Shown here piece by piece: positions 9,185-17,313 of a DNA stretch of 64,000 nt. The DNA comes from Amycolatopsis granulosa (lineage in GTDB: Bacteria; Actinomycetota; Actinomycetes; Mycobacteriales; Pseudonocardiaceae): assembly GCF_011758745.1 (NCBI RefSeq), contig NZ_JAANOV010000001.1, positions 5,022,001 through 5,086,000 on the forward strand, read 5' to 3'. Positions within the stretch are counted from its first letter, which is position 1. Each line of letters starts with the position of its first letter. The translations under genes and the position numbers were made by a program. The notes under the pieces are model-generated. The model had not been told where the DNA came from, did no database searches, and worked only from the letters and a program-made list of their open reading frames with translations.

Positions 9185-10981
9185 CTACTTCTGGTACAGG
9201 CCCTCGATGAACCCGGCGTAGTTCTTCGTCACCACGTTGCGCTTGAGCTTCAGGCTCGGCGTGATCTCGCCGCCCGCCTCGCTGAAGTCCTTGTCCAGGA
9301 TGACGAACTTCTTGATCGCCTCGGCGTGTGAGACCTGCTTGTTCGCCTCGTCCACCGCGCCCTGCACGGCGGCGAGCAGGTCCGGGTCCTGCGCCAGGTC
9401 CGCGACCGTGGCGCCGGCCGGCTTGCCGTTCTGCTGCTTCCAGGACGGGAAGAACTCCTCGTCGATCGTCACCAGCGCGGCGATGAACGGGCGCTGGTCG
9501 CCGACCACCATGGCCTGGCTGATCAGCGGGTGGGCGCGCATGGTGTCCTCGAGGCCGGACGGCGCGACGTTCTTGCCGCCCGCCGTCACGATGATCTCCT
9601 TCTTGCGCCCGGTGATCCGCAGGAACCCGTCGCGGTCGAGCTCGCCGAGGTCGCCGGTGTGGAACCAGCCGTCCTCCAGCGCCTCCTTCGTCGCGGTCTC
9701 GTTGTTGAAGTAGGCGCCGAACACCACGTCACCCTTGAGCAGCACCTCGCCGTCGTCGGCGATGCGCACCGAGGTGCCGGCCACCGGGCGGCCCACCGTG
9801 CCGACCCGGAACGCGTCCTGGGTGTTGACGTTGGCCGCCGCGGAGGTTTCGGTCAGCCCGTACCCCTCGAACACCGGCACGCCGATGCCGCGGAAGAAGT
9901 GCGCCAGCCGCGCGCCCAGCGGCGCCCCGCCGGACACCGCGGCGATGCACCGGCCGCCCAGCGCGGCCCGCAGCTTGCCGTAGACCAGCTTGTCGAACAG
10001 GAAGTGCTGCGCCTTCAGCGCCAGGCCCGTACCGCCGGAATCCTGCGCCTCGCTGTAGGACACGGCGACCTGCTCGGCCGCGTCGAAGATCTTGCCCTTG
10101 CCCTCGGAGTGCGCTTTCTGCTTCGCGCCGTTGTAGACCTTCTCGAACACGCGCGGCACGGCCACCACGAACGTCGGCCGGAACGTGCCGAGGTCGGCGA
10201 CCAGGTTCTTCACGTCCGGGGTGTGCCCGAGCGTGACGCGCGCGGTGAACGCGGTGACCGCGATCGCCCTGGCCAGCACGTGCGCCAGCGGCAGGAAGCA
10301 CAGCAGCGAGTTGCCCTGCTCCATCAGCTGCGGGAACGCGTTGATGTCGGCGCGGATCTCGGCGAGCAGGTTGCGGTGGGTCAGCTCGACGCCCTTGGGG
10401 CGGCCGGTGGTGCCGGAGGTGTACACGATGGTGGCCAGATCGCCGGCCCGCACCGCGCGGCGCCGGTCGTGCACGGTGTCGTCGGCCACCTCGGCGCCCA
10501 GCGTGGTCAGCTCGTCCACGGCGGGACGGCCGGCCTCGATCTGCCAGGTGTAGCGCAGCTCCGGCAGCCGGTCGCGGACCTCGTCGACGGCGGCCAGGTG
10601 CTCGCCGGTTTCCACGAACACACCCTTGGCGCCGGAGTCGGACAGGATCCAGGCGACCTGCTCCGGCGAGGACGTGTCGTAGATCGGCACGGTCACCGCG
10701 CCCGCCGCCCAGATCGCGAAGTCGATCAGCGTCCACTCGTAGCGGGTCTTGGACATCAGCCCGACCCGGTCACCGCGCTCGATCCCAGCCTCGACCAGGC
10801 CCTTCGCCACCCCGATGACCTGCGCGGCGAACTCGCGGGCGGTGATGTCCAGCCACGAGCCGTCCACCTGACGCCGGAAGCTGATCACGTCGGGGAAGCG
10901 CTCGGCGTTCGCCCACACGATGTCGGCGAGGTTCTCGTCGTCGGCAACCGGCTGCACTGCCGGGGCGCTGTACTCGCGCAC
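9185..10981 (-). CDS. fadD: Long-chain fatty acid-CoA ligase (FadD15 type)
   Basis: 598-residue AMP-forming acyl-CoA synthetase that activates fatty acids with ATP and CoA. Visible motifs are the P-loop Tyr-Thr-Ser-Gly-Thr-Thr-Gly-Arg-Pro-Lys-Gly (about residue 190), Tyr-Gly-Leu-Thr-Glu-Thr, the Gly-Trp-Phe-His-Thr-Gly-Asp hinge region, and the C-terminal Gly-Arg-Lys-Lys-Glu-Ile with Gly-Gly-Lys-Asn. The GTG start is preceded by a strong GGAGGT site. It starts the block that resembles Rv2187-Rv2183c of Mycobacterium, so I assign it to that conserved block rather than to the convergent mce operon. Confidence 0.95.
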   Translation of the reverse strand: MREYSAPAVQPVADDENLADIVWANAERFPDVISFRRQVDGSWLDITAREFAAQVIGVAKGLVEAGIERGDRVGLMSKTRYEWTLIDFAIWAAGAVTVPIYDTSSPEQVAWILSDSGAKGVFVETGEHLAAVDEVRDRLPELRYTWQIEAGRPAVDELTTLGAEVADDTVHDRRRAVRAGDLATIVYTSGTTGRPKGVELTHRNLLAEIRADINAFPQLMEQGNSLLCFLPLAHVLARAIAVTAFTARVTLGHTPDVKNLVADLGTFRPTFVVAVPRVFEKVYNGAKQKAHSEGKGKIFDAAEQVAVSYSEAQDSGGTGLALKAQHFLFDKLVYGKLRAALGGRCIAAVSGGAPLGARLAHFFRGIGVPVFEGYGLTETSAAANVNTQDAFRVGTVGRPVAGTSVRIADDGEVLLKGDVVFGAYFNNETATKEALEDGWFHTGDLGELDRDGFLRITGRKKEIIVTAGGKNVAPSGLEDTMRAHPLISQAMVVGDQRPFIAALVTIDEEFFPSWKQQNGKPAGATVADLAQDPDLLAAVQGAVDEANKQVSHAEAIKKFVILDKDFSEAGGEITPSLKLKRNVVTKNYAGFIEGLYQK

Positions 10982-11021
10982 GGTGGACCTCCGTGGTTCA
11001 AGGGTGTTACTCGCCAGTCAC

Positions 11022-11051
11022 AACTTAGCGTCGGTGACACCTTACGACCAA
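11022..11051 (-). promoter_or_regulatory. Candidate promoter of the fadD gene
   Basis: On the minus strand a TTGGTC -35 (11051-11046) and a TAAGTT -10 (11027-11022) are separated by 18 bases. The leader then runs about 35 bases to the GGAGGT ribosome site and GTG start. Matches are moderate; a mapped 5' end is needed. Confidence 0.45.
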
Positions 11052-11095
11052 GGGGGCGGGCCACCGGCACCTCGGGGCGTGACATCCTGCTGGGC

Positions 11096-11506
11096 GTGAG
11101 CACGCTCAACGGTGCGCCGCCTGGCATCGACGTCGTCGACGAGACCTTCCTCGCGGTACCGCCCGGCACGGTGGCCGCGGTGTTCGCCGACCCCAGGGCG
11201 TGGCGGCGGTACTGGCCGGACCTGGTGCTGGAGGTCTACACCGACCGCGGCGACGAGGGCCTGCGCTGGACCGTGCGGGGTGCCCTGGTCGGCACCATGG
11301 AGGTCTGGCTCGAGGGCGCGCTCGACGGCACCCTGCTGCACTACTTCCTCCGGGCCAGTCCGCAGGTGCCGATGAACCCGCGGCAGCTGCGCCGCGAGTT
11401 CGACCGGCGTGCCCGCGCGGCGAAGGCCGTGGCGCTGGGACTGAAGGAGATCCTGGAGGACGGCCGGGAGCCCGGTGTCCCCCCGGCGGGTTCTCCGCGT
11501 CGCTAA
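11096..11506 (+). CDS. SRPBCC/polyketide cyclase-like protein
   Basis: 136-residue protein with the START/SRPBCC layout: an N-terminal strand, a Val-Phe-Ala-Asp-Pro helix, a Trp-rich middle and a long C-terminal helix (about residues 90-120). It probably binds a hydrophobic ligand; no catalytic residue is obvious. It lies between the fadD15-type gene and the phosphoesterase, the position held by Rv2186c in the mycobacterial order as I recall it. The GTG start is the likeliest of several because it fits the fold; no clear ribosome site is seen. Confidence 0.75.
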   Translation: MSTLNGAPPGIDVVDETFLAVPPGTVAAVFADPRAWRRYWPDLVLEVYTDRGDEGLRWTVRGALVGTMEVWLEGALDGTLLHYFLRASPQVPMNPRQLRREFDRRARAAKAVALGLKEILEDGREPGVPPAGSPRR

Positions 11507-11509
11507 ACT
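11504..11509 (+). promoter_or_regulatory. TAAACT -10 box, possible leaderless promoter
   Basis: TAAACT sits eight bases before ATG 11518 and includes the stop codon of the preceding gene. The spacing would place the 5' end at or next to the start codon of the phosphoesterase. No convincing -35 is seen. Confidence 0.35.
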
Positions 11510-11517
11510 GGGGGATC

Positions 11518-12309
11518 ATGCGGGTTCACGTCGTGTCGGACGTCCACGGCAACACCGAGGCCCTGGCACGGGCCGGGGAGGGCGCCGACGCGCTGATCGT
11601 CCTCGGCGACCTGCTGGATTTCGTCGACTACCACCAGCACGACCAGGGGATCCTCGGCACGCTGTTCGGCGCGGAGAAGGTCGCCACGTTCGCCCGCCTG
11701 CGGCGCGAGGGCACCCGCGAGGAGTCGATCGCCTTCTCCCGCTCGTTGTGGTCCAGCCTGGACGACCCGGCCGCGGCGGTCGCGGAGGCCGTCCGCGAGC
11801 AGTACGCCGAGCTGTTCGCGGCGATGACCACGCCGACGTACGCGATCGCCGGCAACGTGGACACGCCCGACCTGTGGCCGGAGTTCGCCGGGGACGAGGT
11901 GCGGCTGGTGGACGGCGAGGTCGTCGAGATCGGCGGCCTGCGGTTCGGCTTCACCGGCGGCGTGGTGCTGCCGCCGGGCGCGACGATCCGCCGGTCCAAC
12001 CCGGTGTGGCGGCCCTACCTGCGCACACAGGAGGAGTTCGACGAGGCCGTCGGCAAGCTCGCCGACATCGACGTGCTCTGCACCCACCAGCCGCCGGCGC
12101 TGCCGGAGCTGACCTACGACGTGGTGGCCCGGCGGCACGAGCTGGGCTCGTCGGCGCTGCGCGGGTTGATCTACGCCGAACAGCCGCGGTGGTCGCTGTT
12201 CGGGCACGTGCACCAGCCGCTGTCGGCGCGGCTGCGGGTGGGCCGCACCGAGTGCCGCAACGTCGGCCACTTCAAGGTCACCGGACGGCCCTGGGTGCTG
12301 CGGTGGTGA
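11518..12309 (+). CDS. Metallophosphoesterase
   Basis: 263-residue calcineurin-like phosphoesterase. Metal-binding motifs appear in order: Asp-Val-His-Gly-Asn (residues 8-12), Gly-Asp-Leu-Leu-Asp, Gly-Asn-Val-Asp, Thr-His-Gln-Pro-Pro and Gly-His-Val-His. These form the usual dimetal site (Asp, His, Asp, Asn, His, His). The substrate is unknown. ATG 11518 is directly preceded by the TAAACT box, so the mRNA may be leaderless. The gene sits between two SRPBCC genes. Confidence 0.88.
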   Translation: MRVHVVSDVHGNTEALARAGEGADALIVLGDLLDFVDYHQHDQGILGTLFGAEKVATFARLRREGTREESIAFSRSLWSSLDDPAAAVAEAVREQYAELFAAMTTPTYAIAGNVDTPDLWPEFAGDEVRLVDGEVVEIGGLRFGFTGGVVLPPGATIRRSNPVWRPYLRTQEEFDEAVGKLADIDVLCTHQPPALPELTYDVVARRHELGSSALRGLIYAEQPRWSLFGHVHQPLSARLRVGRTECRNVGHFKVTGRPWVLRW

Positions 12310-12348
12310 CTGCGGTGCGAACCGGGCGCAGGCGGTAACCTCTCCGCC

Positions 12349-12792
12349 ATGGCCGAGCAGTCCACGCAGTCCATCGAGGTCGAGGCGCCGCCGGAGAAGG
12401 TCATGGCGGTGATCGCGGACTTCGGGTCCTACCCGGAATGGGCCAAGCAGGTGCGGGAGACCGAGGTGCTCGCCACCGACGACGCCGGCCGCGCCAAGCA
12501 GGTCAAGCTGACGCTGGACGCCGGCCCGATCAAGGACGTCTACACCCTGGAATACGACTGGGCCGCCGACGGTAGCTCGGTGAGCTGGCACCTGGTGCGC
12601 GGGCAGATGCAAAAGGCGCAGGACGGCCGCTACGAGCTGGTGCCGGCCGGGGAGGGCCGCACCCGGGTCACCTACACGCTGTCGGTGGAGCTGGTGCTGC
12701 CGATGATCGGGCTGCTGCGCCGCAAGGCGGAGAAGATGGTGATGGACACCGCGCTCAAGGAGCTCAAGCGCCGGGTGGAGGACCTCGCCTGA
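12349..12792 (+). CDS. SRPBCC family protein (Rv2185c-like)
   Basis: 147-residue SRPBCC/cyclase-fold protein with the START-like pattern: Pro-Pro-Glu-Lys-Val-Met near residue 16, Tyr-Pro-Glu-Trp near 29, and a long C-terminal helix ending in a Leu-Lys-Arg-Arg-Val-Glu-Asp motif. It probably binds a lipid or polyketide. Just upstream of the ArsA-like ATPase, it matches the Rv2185c-Rv2184c neighbour pair of Mycobacterium from memory. A TAACCT box at 12336-12341 lies seven bases before the ATG, suggesting a leaderless mRNA. Confidence 0.85.
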   Translation: MAEQSTQSIEVEAPPEKVMAVIADFGSYPEWAKQVRETEVLATDDAGRAKQVKLTLDAGPIKDVYTLEYDWAADGSSVSWHLVRGQMQKAQDGRYELVPAGEGRTRVTYTLSVELVLPMIGLLRRKAEKMVMDTALKELKRRVEDLA

Positions 12793-12806
12793 GGGCGGGG
12801 CGGCGC

Positions 12807-13949
12807 ATGACGCGGCTGCTGCTGTTCACCGGCAAGGGAGGCGTCGGCAAGACGACGCTCGCCGCGGCGACCGCCGCGGGTCTCGCCGCACGCGGGTACA
12901 AGACCCTGGTGGTGTCCACCGACCCGGCGCATTCGCTCGGTGACGCGTTCGGTGTCCCGCTCGGCGCGGAACCGTCCGAGGTGGACACCCGGTTGCACGG
13001 CGCGCAGGTGGATTCGCGCGGGCTGGCCGACGACATCTGGCAGGACCTGCGCGGCCGGCTCAAGGGCGCGCTCGCCGGGGCCGGGGTGGACGCGCTGGAC
13101 GCCGAGGAGCTGAGCGTGCTGCCCGGCGTGGACGAGCTGCTCGCGCTGACCGAGGTGCAGCGGCTGGCCGAGGCCGGCCGCTGGGACGTGGTGGTGGTCG
13201 ACTGCGGCCCGACCGCGGAGACCCTGCGGCTGCTCGCGCTTCCCGAAGCGGTTTCCGGGTACCTGGACAAGGTGTTCGGCTGGCAGCTCACGCTCAGCGG
13301 GTCGCGCGGGCTCGCCCGGTCGGTGCGTGACCTCGCCGCGCACGTGGCCTCGCTGCGGGATCTGCTGACCGATCCCGCCGTCACGACCGTGCGGCTGGTG
13401 CTGACGCCGGAGCGGGTCGTGGTGGCCGAGGCGCGGCGCACCCTCAGTTCGCTGGCGCTGCGCGGCATCCGGGTCGACGGGCTGATCGTGAACCGGCTGG
13501 TGCCGGCGCCCGGGGTGTGGCGCGGCCCGGCGGCGTCCTGGATGCGCACCCGCCGCCGCCAGCAGGACCAGGTGCTCGCCGAGCTGAGCGGGGAGCCGGC
13601 GTGCGTGGAGCACCGCGCGGCCGAACCGGTCGGGTTGCCCGCGCTGCGCGAGATCGCCGGTGAGCTCTACGGCGAGCGGGACCCGTTGGCGGGCCGGGGT
13701 GAAGAGACCGCGCCGCTGCTGCAGGTGACCGAAGTGGACGGTGGGTACCGGTTGCGGCTGGCGCTGCCGCTGAACCGTGACGCGCGGCTCGACCTGGCCC
13801 GGGTGGACGACGACCTGGCCGTCACGGTGGACGGGTTCCGCCGCCTGGTGGCGCTGCCGGAGGCGTTGCGCCCGTGCCGGATCACCGGGGCGGAGTCGGG
13901 CGCGGACGGGCTCGTCGTCTGGCTGGCCGCGCCTGGGGAGGACGCATGA
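12807..13949 (+). CDS. ArsA/Get3-family ATPase (Rv2184c-like)
   Basis: 380-residue P-loop ATPase of the ArsA/Get3 class. The deviant Walker A Gly-Lys-Gly-Gly-Val-Gly-Lys-Thr-Thr lies at residues 9-17, Asp-Pro-Ala-His-Ser-Leu follows at about 40, and the switch Asp-Cys-Gly-Pro-Thr-Ala-Glu-Thr-Leu-Arg at about 132. There is one ATPase domain only and no arsenic-resistance genes nearby, so an arsenite pump role is unlikely. The cellular role is unknown. The stop overlaps the next start (ATGA). Confidence 0.9.
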   Translation: MTRLLLFTGKGGVGKTTLAAATAAGLAARGYKTLVVSTDPAHSLGDAFGVPLGAEPSEVDTRLHGAQVDSRGLADDIWQDLRGRLKGALAGAGVDALDAEELSVLPGVDELLALTEVQRLAEAGRWDVVVVDCGPTAETLRLLALPEAVSGYLDKVFGWQLTLSGSRGLARSVRDLAAHVASLRDLLTDPAVTTVRLVLTPERVVVAEARRTLSSLALRGIRVDGLIVNRLVPAPGVWRGPAASWMRTRRRQQDQVLAELSGEPACVEHRAAEPVGLPALREIAGELYGERDPLAGRGEETAPLLQVTEVDGGYRLRLALPLNRDARLDLARVDDDLAVTVDGFRRLVALPEALRPCRITGAESGADGLVVWLAAPGEDA

Positions 13950-14329
13950 CGACCGGTGAGGGGGCGGCCGCGGCGAGCCTGGCGGAGGAGATCCGGCTGC
14001 TCGTCGAGATGGTCGTCGAGCGCGCGGCGCCCTGGCTGGACGGGGTGGTCGCCGCCGGGCACGGCGAGCCGGGGACGCCGGTGGAGGGCACCGACTGCGG
14101 CTGGTGCCCGCTGTGCGCCGTGGTCGCCGTCGTGCGCGGGGAGAAGCCCGAGTTCGCGGCCCGCGTGCTGGAGCAGGCGGCGCAGCTGATCGCGCTGCTG
14201 CGCGCCGTGCTGGCCGACCGGTGGGAGCCGCAGGAGGGCGTGCACATGCCCGGGTTCCAGCCTCCCCCGCGGCCCCGGCCGGAGTCCGGCCGGGTGCAGC
14301 GCATCCCGGTGCAGTGGCGGGAGAGCTAG
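13946..14329 (+). CDS. Small conserved protein (Rv2183c-like)
   Basis: 127-residue protein translated in overlap with the ArsA-like gene (ATGA) and sharing its last base with the kinase start. An acidic helical N-terminus is followed by a short Cys-Gly-Trp-Cys-Pro-Leu-Cys cluster (about residues 52-58), a possible metal or redox site. A second helix and a Pro/Arg-rich tail follow. I do not recognise a named function. Its place next to the ArsA-like ATPase matches Rv2183c. Confidence 0.78.
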   Translation: MTTGEGAAAASLAEEIRLLVEMVVERAAPWLDGVVAAGHGEPGTPVEGTDCGWCPLCAVVAVVRGEKPEFAARVLEQAAQLIALLRAVLADRWEPQEGVHMPGFQPPPRPRPESGRVQRIPVQWRES

Positions 14330-15297
14330 TGCTTTCGATCGGTCTGGATGTCGGCGGCACGAGCGTGCGGGCCGGGGTGGTGGACGAGCACGGCTCGCTC
14401 CTGGATACCGCGCGGACTGGCACGCCGGGCACGGAGCCCGCGCTGGAGGACGCGATCGCCGCGGTGATCGAAGAGCTGCGCAACCGGCACGACGGTGCCG
14501 GTGGAGCCGGTGAGGTCGGCGCCGTGGGGCTCGCGGTCGCCGGGTTCGTCGCCGACGACCGCCGCACGGTGATGTTCGCGCCGCACCTGGCGTGGCGGCA
14601 CGCCCCGGTGGCGGACCGGATCGCCAAGCGCGTCGGTTTGCCGGTCACGCTCGAGCACGACGCCAATGCCGCCGCCGTGGGGGAGCACCGGTTCGGCGCC
14701 GCCCGCGGTGCGCACGTGGCTGTGCTGGTGGCGATCGGCACCGGTATCGGCGCGGGCCTGCTGCTGGAGGGCCGGCTGTACCGCGGCGCGCACGGGGTCG
14801 CGCCCGAACTGGGGCACCTCACCGTGGTGCCGGACGGACGGGCCTGCCCGTGCGGCAAGTACGGCTGCTGGGAGCGTTATTGCAGCGGGACGGCGCTGGC
14901 GGCGACGGCGATCGAGCTGCTCGCCCGCTACCCGGGGAGCTCGACGATCCTGGCCCGGGACATCGCCGCGGACCCCGGTGCGCTCACCGGGCGGCGGGTG
15001 GCCGGCGCGGCGCGCGACGGCGACCCGATCGCGCAGCGCGCGGTGGCCGAGCTGGCGAAGTGGCTCGGCGAGGGCCTCGCGCTGGTGGCGGACGTGTTCG
15101 ACCCGGAGATCGTGGTGATCGGGGGCGGGGTGTCGGAGTCGGCACCGTTGTTCCTCGACGAGGCGCGCGAGCACTACGCGGCCGCGATCACCGGCGGCAG
15201 GCACCGGCCGCTCGCGCGGATCCGCACCGCGCAGCTGGGCGACGATGCCGCCCTGGTCGGGGCCGCCGCACTCGCGCTCGAGGCGCGGGCGGTGTGA
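14329..15297 (+). CDS. glk: ROK-family glucokinase
   Basis: 322-residue ROK sugar kinase that phosphorylates glucose with ATP. The N-terminal phosphate motif is Asp-Val-Gly-Gly-Thr-Ser (residues 7-12). The sugar-binding Glu-His-Asp-Ala-Asn-Ala is at about 105, and the zinc motif Cys-Pro-Cys-Gly-Lys-Tyr-Gly-Cys-Trp-Glu is intact (about residues 170-179). A C-terminal Gly-Gly-Gly motif is also present. The GTG start overlaps the previous TAG by one base, so it is part of the same operon. In Streptomyces the ROK glucokinase gene glkA lies in a similar neighbourhood, as I recall. Confidence 0.93.
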   Translation: MLSIGLDVGGTSVRAGVVDEHGSLLDTARTGTPGTEPALEDAIAAVIEELRNRHDGAGGAGEVGAVGLAVAGFVADDRRTVMFAPHLAWRHAPVADRIAKRVGLPVTLEHDANAAAVGEHRFGAARGAHVAVLVAIGTGIGAGLLLEGRLYRGAHGVAPELGHLTVVPDGRACPCGKYGCWERYCSGTALAATAIELLARYPGSSTILARDIAADPGALTGRRVAGAARDGDPIAQRAVAELAKWLGEGLALVADVFDPEIVVIGGGVSESAPLFLDEAREHYAAAITGGRHRPLARIRTAQLGDDAALVGAAALALEARAV

Positions 15298-15319
15298 TGA
15301 GGTGTGCCAAGCTGGACAG

Positions 15320-16189
15320 ATGACCCCGGATGACGGCGACGGCTTCGTGTACTGCGAACTCGGCCATCGGCATTGGGGCATCCACGGCGCCGCCGGTTTG
15401 CTGCTGACCGACCCCGAGCGGGGAGTGCTGTTGCAGCACCGGGCGTGGTGGACGCACCACGGCGAGACGTGGGCGCTGCCCGGCGGCGCGCGGCGCGGCC
15501 ACGAGACGGCGCGCGAGGCGGCGACGCGGGAGGCCGGGGAGGAGGCCGCGGTGCCGGCTGCCGCGGTGCGGCCCACGGCCGAGTCGGTGGTGGACCACGG
15601 CGGCTGGAGCTACACGACGGTGCTCGCGTGCACCCGGCACCCGGTGCGGGAGCGGGTGGTCAGCGAGGAGAGCGCCGAGCTGCGGTGGGTGCCGCCGGAG
15701 GAGGTCGGTTCCTACCCGTTGCACGCGGACTTCGCGACCGCGTGGCCGGCGCTGCACGCGCAGCTGGGCCGCGAGCTGGTGCTGGTCGTGGACGCGGCGA
15801 ACGTGGTCGGGTCGCGGCCGGACGGGTGGTGGCGGGACCGGGCCGGTGCCGCGGAACGGTTGCGGGACCGGTTGTCCGGGCTGGTGCACGACGGTGTGCG
15901 CAGCACCGACGTCGGCCTGGGCGGCGCGGAGTGGTCGTGGTGGCCACGGGTGCAGATGGTCGTCGAGGGGCAGGCGCGGGACGTGCCGCCGGCCGATGAC
16001 GTCGAGGTGATCGCGGCGGTGCGTGACGGTGACGCGCAGATCGTGGAGAGCGTGCGCAAGGCGCGGGACGCCCGCCCGCGCGATCACGTCGTGGTGGTCA
16101 CCGCGGACCGGGAGCTGCGGGCGCGGGTCGAGGCCGAGGGTGCCGGCGTGCTGGGCCCGGCGGCGCTGCTGAACCTGGTCGCGGACTAG
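15320..16189 (+). CDS. Nudix hydrolase fused to NYN/PIN-like domain
   Basis: 289-residue two-domain protein. Residues about 20-140 form a Nudix domain. The full Nudix box is present: Gly-Gly-Ala-Arg-Arg-Gly-His-Glu, then Arg-Glu-Ala-Gly-Glu-Glu, with all catalytic Glu residues. Residues about 155-289 look like a NYN/PIN-type nuclease fold: Leu-Val-Val-Asp-Ala-Ala-Asn-Val-Val-Gly at the start and Val-Val-Thr-Ala-Asp-Arg-Glu near the end. The Nudix part should hydrolyse a nucleoside diphosphate derivative; the second part may cut RNA. The substrate is unknown. Confidence 0.82.
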   Translation: MTPDDGDGFVYCELGHRHWGIHGAAGLLLTDPERGVLLQHRAWWTHHGETWALPGGARRGHETAREAATREAGEEAAVPAAAVRPTAESVVDHGGWSYTTVLACTRHPVRERVVSEESAELRWVPPEEVGSYPLHADFATAWPALHAQLGRELVLVVDAANVVGSRPDGWWRDRAGAAERLRDRLSGLVHDGVRSTDVGLGGAEWSWWPRVQMVVEGQARDVPPADDVEVIAAVRDGDAQIVESVRKARDARPRDHVVVVTADRELRARVEAEGAGVLGPAALLNLVAD

Positions 16190-16238
16190 GACCGGTTCCG
16201 GCCGGCCCGGGCGGGCGAACCGGCGGCAGAAAAAAGAC

Positions 16239-16248
16239 CGACCGGTCG
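16239..16248. promoter_or_regulatory. Candidate TetR operator (10-bp palindrome)
   Basis: A perfect palindrome cgaccggtcg flanked by A- and T-rich bases lies just upstream of a TATGCT -10 box (16259-16264) in front of the TetR gene. A repressor bound here would block its own promoter. The assignment is inferred from position. Confidence 0.5.
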
Positions 16249-16271
16249 CTTTTATGTGTATGCTGGCCGTC

Positions 16272-16913
16272 GTGGTGGAGAAGCGGCGGGACGCCCGGCT
16301 CGAACGGGGGCGGCGGACCCGGGAGACGGTGCTCGACGCGGCGGTCGCGCTGGCGTCGGTGTACGGCCTGGAAGGGCTGACGTTCGGCCGGCTCGCCGAG
16401 CACCTGGGCACGAGCAAGTCCGGGCTGTTCGCGCACTGGAAGGACAAGGAGCACCTGCAGCTCGACGCGATCGACCGGGCGCGTGCGCAGTGGACGGACC
16501 GCGTGATGGCGCCCGCGCTGCGCGCTCCGGCCGGGGTGCGCCGCGTCCTCGCGCTGCACGAGGCGCGCATGGCCTTCTACGCCGAGGGCGTGCTCCCCGG
16601 CGGCTGCTTCTTCCTGGCCGCGCAGACCGACTTCGACGACCGGCCCGGGGTGGTCCGGGAGAAGACGGCGCAGTCGTTGCACGACTGGCTGGGCTTCGTC
16701 CGGTCCGTGGTCGAGGAGGCGATCGCGCTCGGTGAACTGCCCGGCGGCACCGACGCGGGCCAGCTCGCCTACGAGATCGACGCGCTGGGCGAGTCCGCGG
16801 TGATCCATTCGCGGTTCGTCGGCCCGGACACCACTTTTCCGCGCGCCCGCCGCGCCGTCCTGGACCGGCTGCGTGCCCTGGCCGTCCAGCCCGATCTGCT
16901 ACCGGAGGAATGA
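16272..16913 (+). CDS. TetR/AcrR-family transcriptional regulator
   Basis: 213-residue TetR regulator. The N-terminal helix-turn-helix spans about residues 20-60 (Leu-Thr-Phe-Gly-Arg-Leu-Ala-Glu-His-Leu and Ser-Lys-Ser-Gly-Leu-Phe-Ala-His-Trp). The C-terminal part resembles the TetR_C ligand domain of YjdC-like regulators. I chose GTG 16272 because a TATGCT box ends seven bases upstream, giving a leaderless mRNA. ATG 16254 in the same frame is possible but lies beside the operator. It is co-transcribed with the next small gene, which it may control. Confidence 0.88.
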   Translation: MVEKRRDARLERGRRTRETVLDAAVALASVYGLEGLTFGRLAEHLGTSKSGLFAHWKDKEHLQLDAIDRARAQWTDRVMAPALRAPAGVRRVLALHEARMAFYAEGVLPGGCFFLAAQTDFDDRPGVVREKTAQSLHDWLGFVRSVVEEAIALGELPGGTDAGQLAYEIDALGESAVIHSRFVGPDTTFPRARRAVLDRLRALAVQPDLLPEE

Positions 16914-16916
16914 ACA

Positions 16917-17300
16917 GTGCTGAGAACTTCGTGGGTCGCCGGACCGGCCGAGGCCACCGGGCCGGTGCTCGTCAGCGTCACCGACTACACCTCGGACCGG
17001 CTGTGGGACATGCCGGGGATCTACCGCGCGGGCCGCCGGCTGGCCCGGCACTGGCCCGGCCTGGACGGTGCCGTCGGGCACTGGCTGTGGGCCGAGCCGC
17101 TGCAACGCCGGTCCGGGTCGGTCTCGGTGTGGCGGAGCAAGCAGGCCATGCGGGGGTTCGTCGGCCTGCCCGAGCACGTGCGGATCATGCGCACCTACCG
17201 CGACCGCGGCAGCATCCGGACCGCCACCTGGACCGCCGAGGACCCGGACCTGCGGACGGTGTGGGCGCAGGCCGCCGAGTTCCTCCGGCAGCCCGCCTGA
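16917..17300 (+). CDS. Putative monooxygenase-like small protein (dimeric barrel type)
   Basis: 127-residue protein starting with GTG four bases after the TetR gene and preceded by a GGAGGAA ribosome site. The pattern Val-Ser-Val-Trp-Arg-Ser followed by a helix with Phe-Val and His-Val-Arg-Ile-Met-Arg resembles small alpha/beta-barrel proteins of the antibiotic biosynthesis monooxygenase or DUF3291 kind. No cofactor site is evident. The family call is tentative; the coupling to TetR is clear. Confidence 0.65.
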   Translation: MLRTSWVAGPAEATGPVLVSVTDYTSDRLWDMPGIYRAGRRLARHWPGLDGAVGHWLWAEPLQRRSGSVSVWRSKQAMRGFVGLPEHVRIMRTYRDRGSIRTATWTAEDPDLRTVWAQAAEFLRQPA

Positions 17301-17313
17301 CCGGATTGCGCGC

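Noticed and set aside
9185-10981. fadD as part of the mce operon
   Set aside because: It is convergent with the mce genes and has its own promoter; its neighbours on the other side fit the conserved fadD15 block.
12807-13949. Arsenite efflux ATPase
   Set aside because: One ATPase domain, no ArsB, ArsC or ArsR nearby, and a conserved mycobacterial-type neighbourhood unrelated to arsenic.
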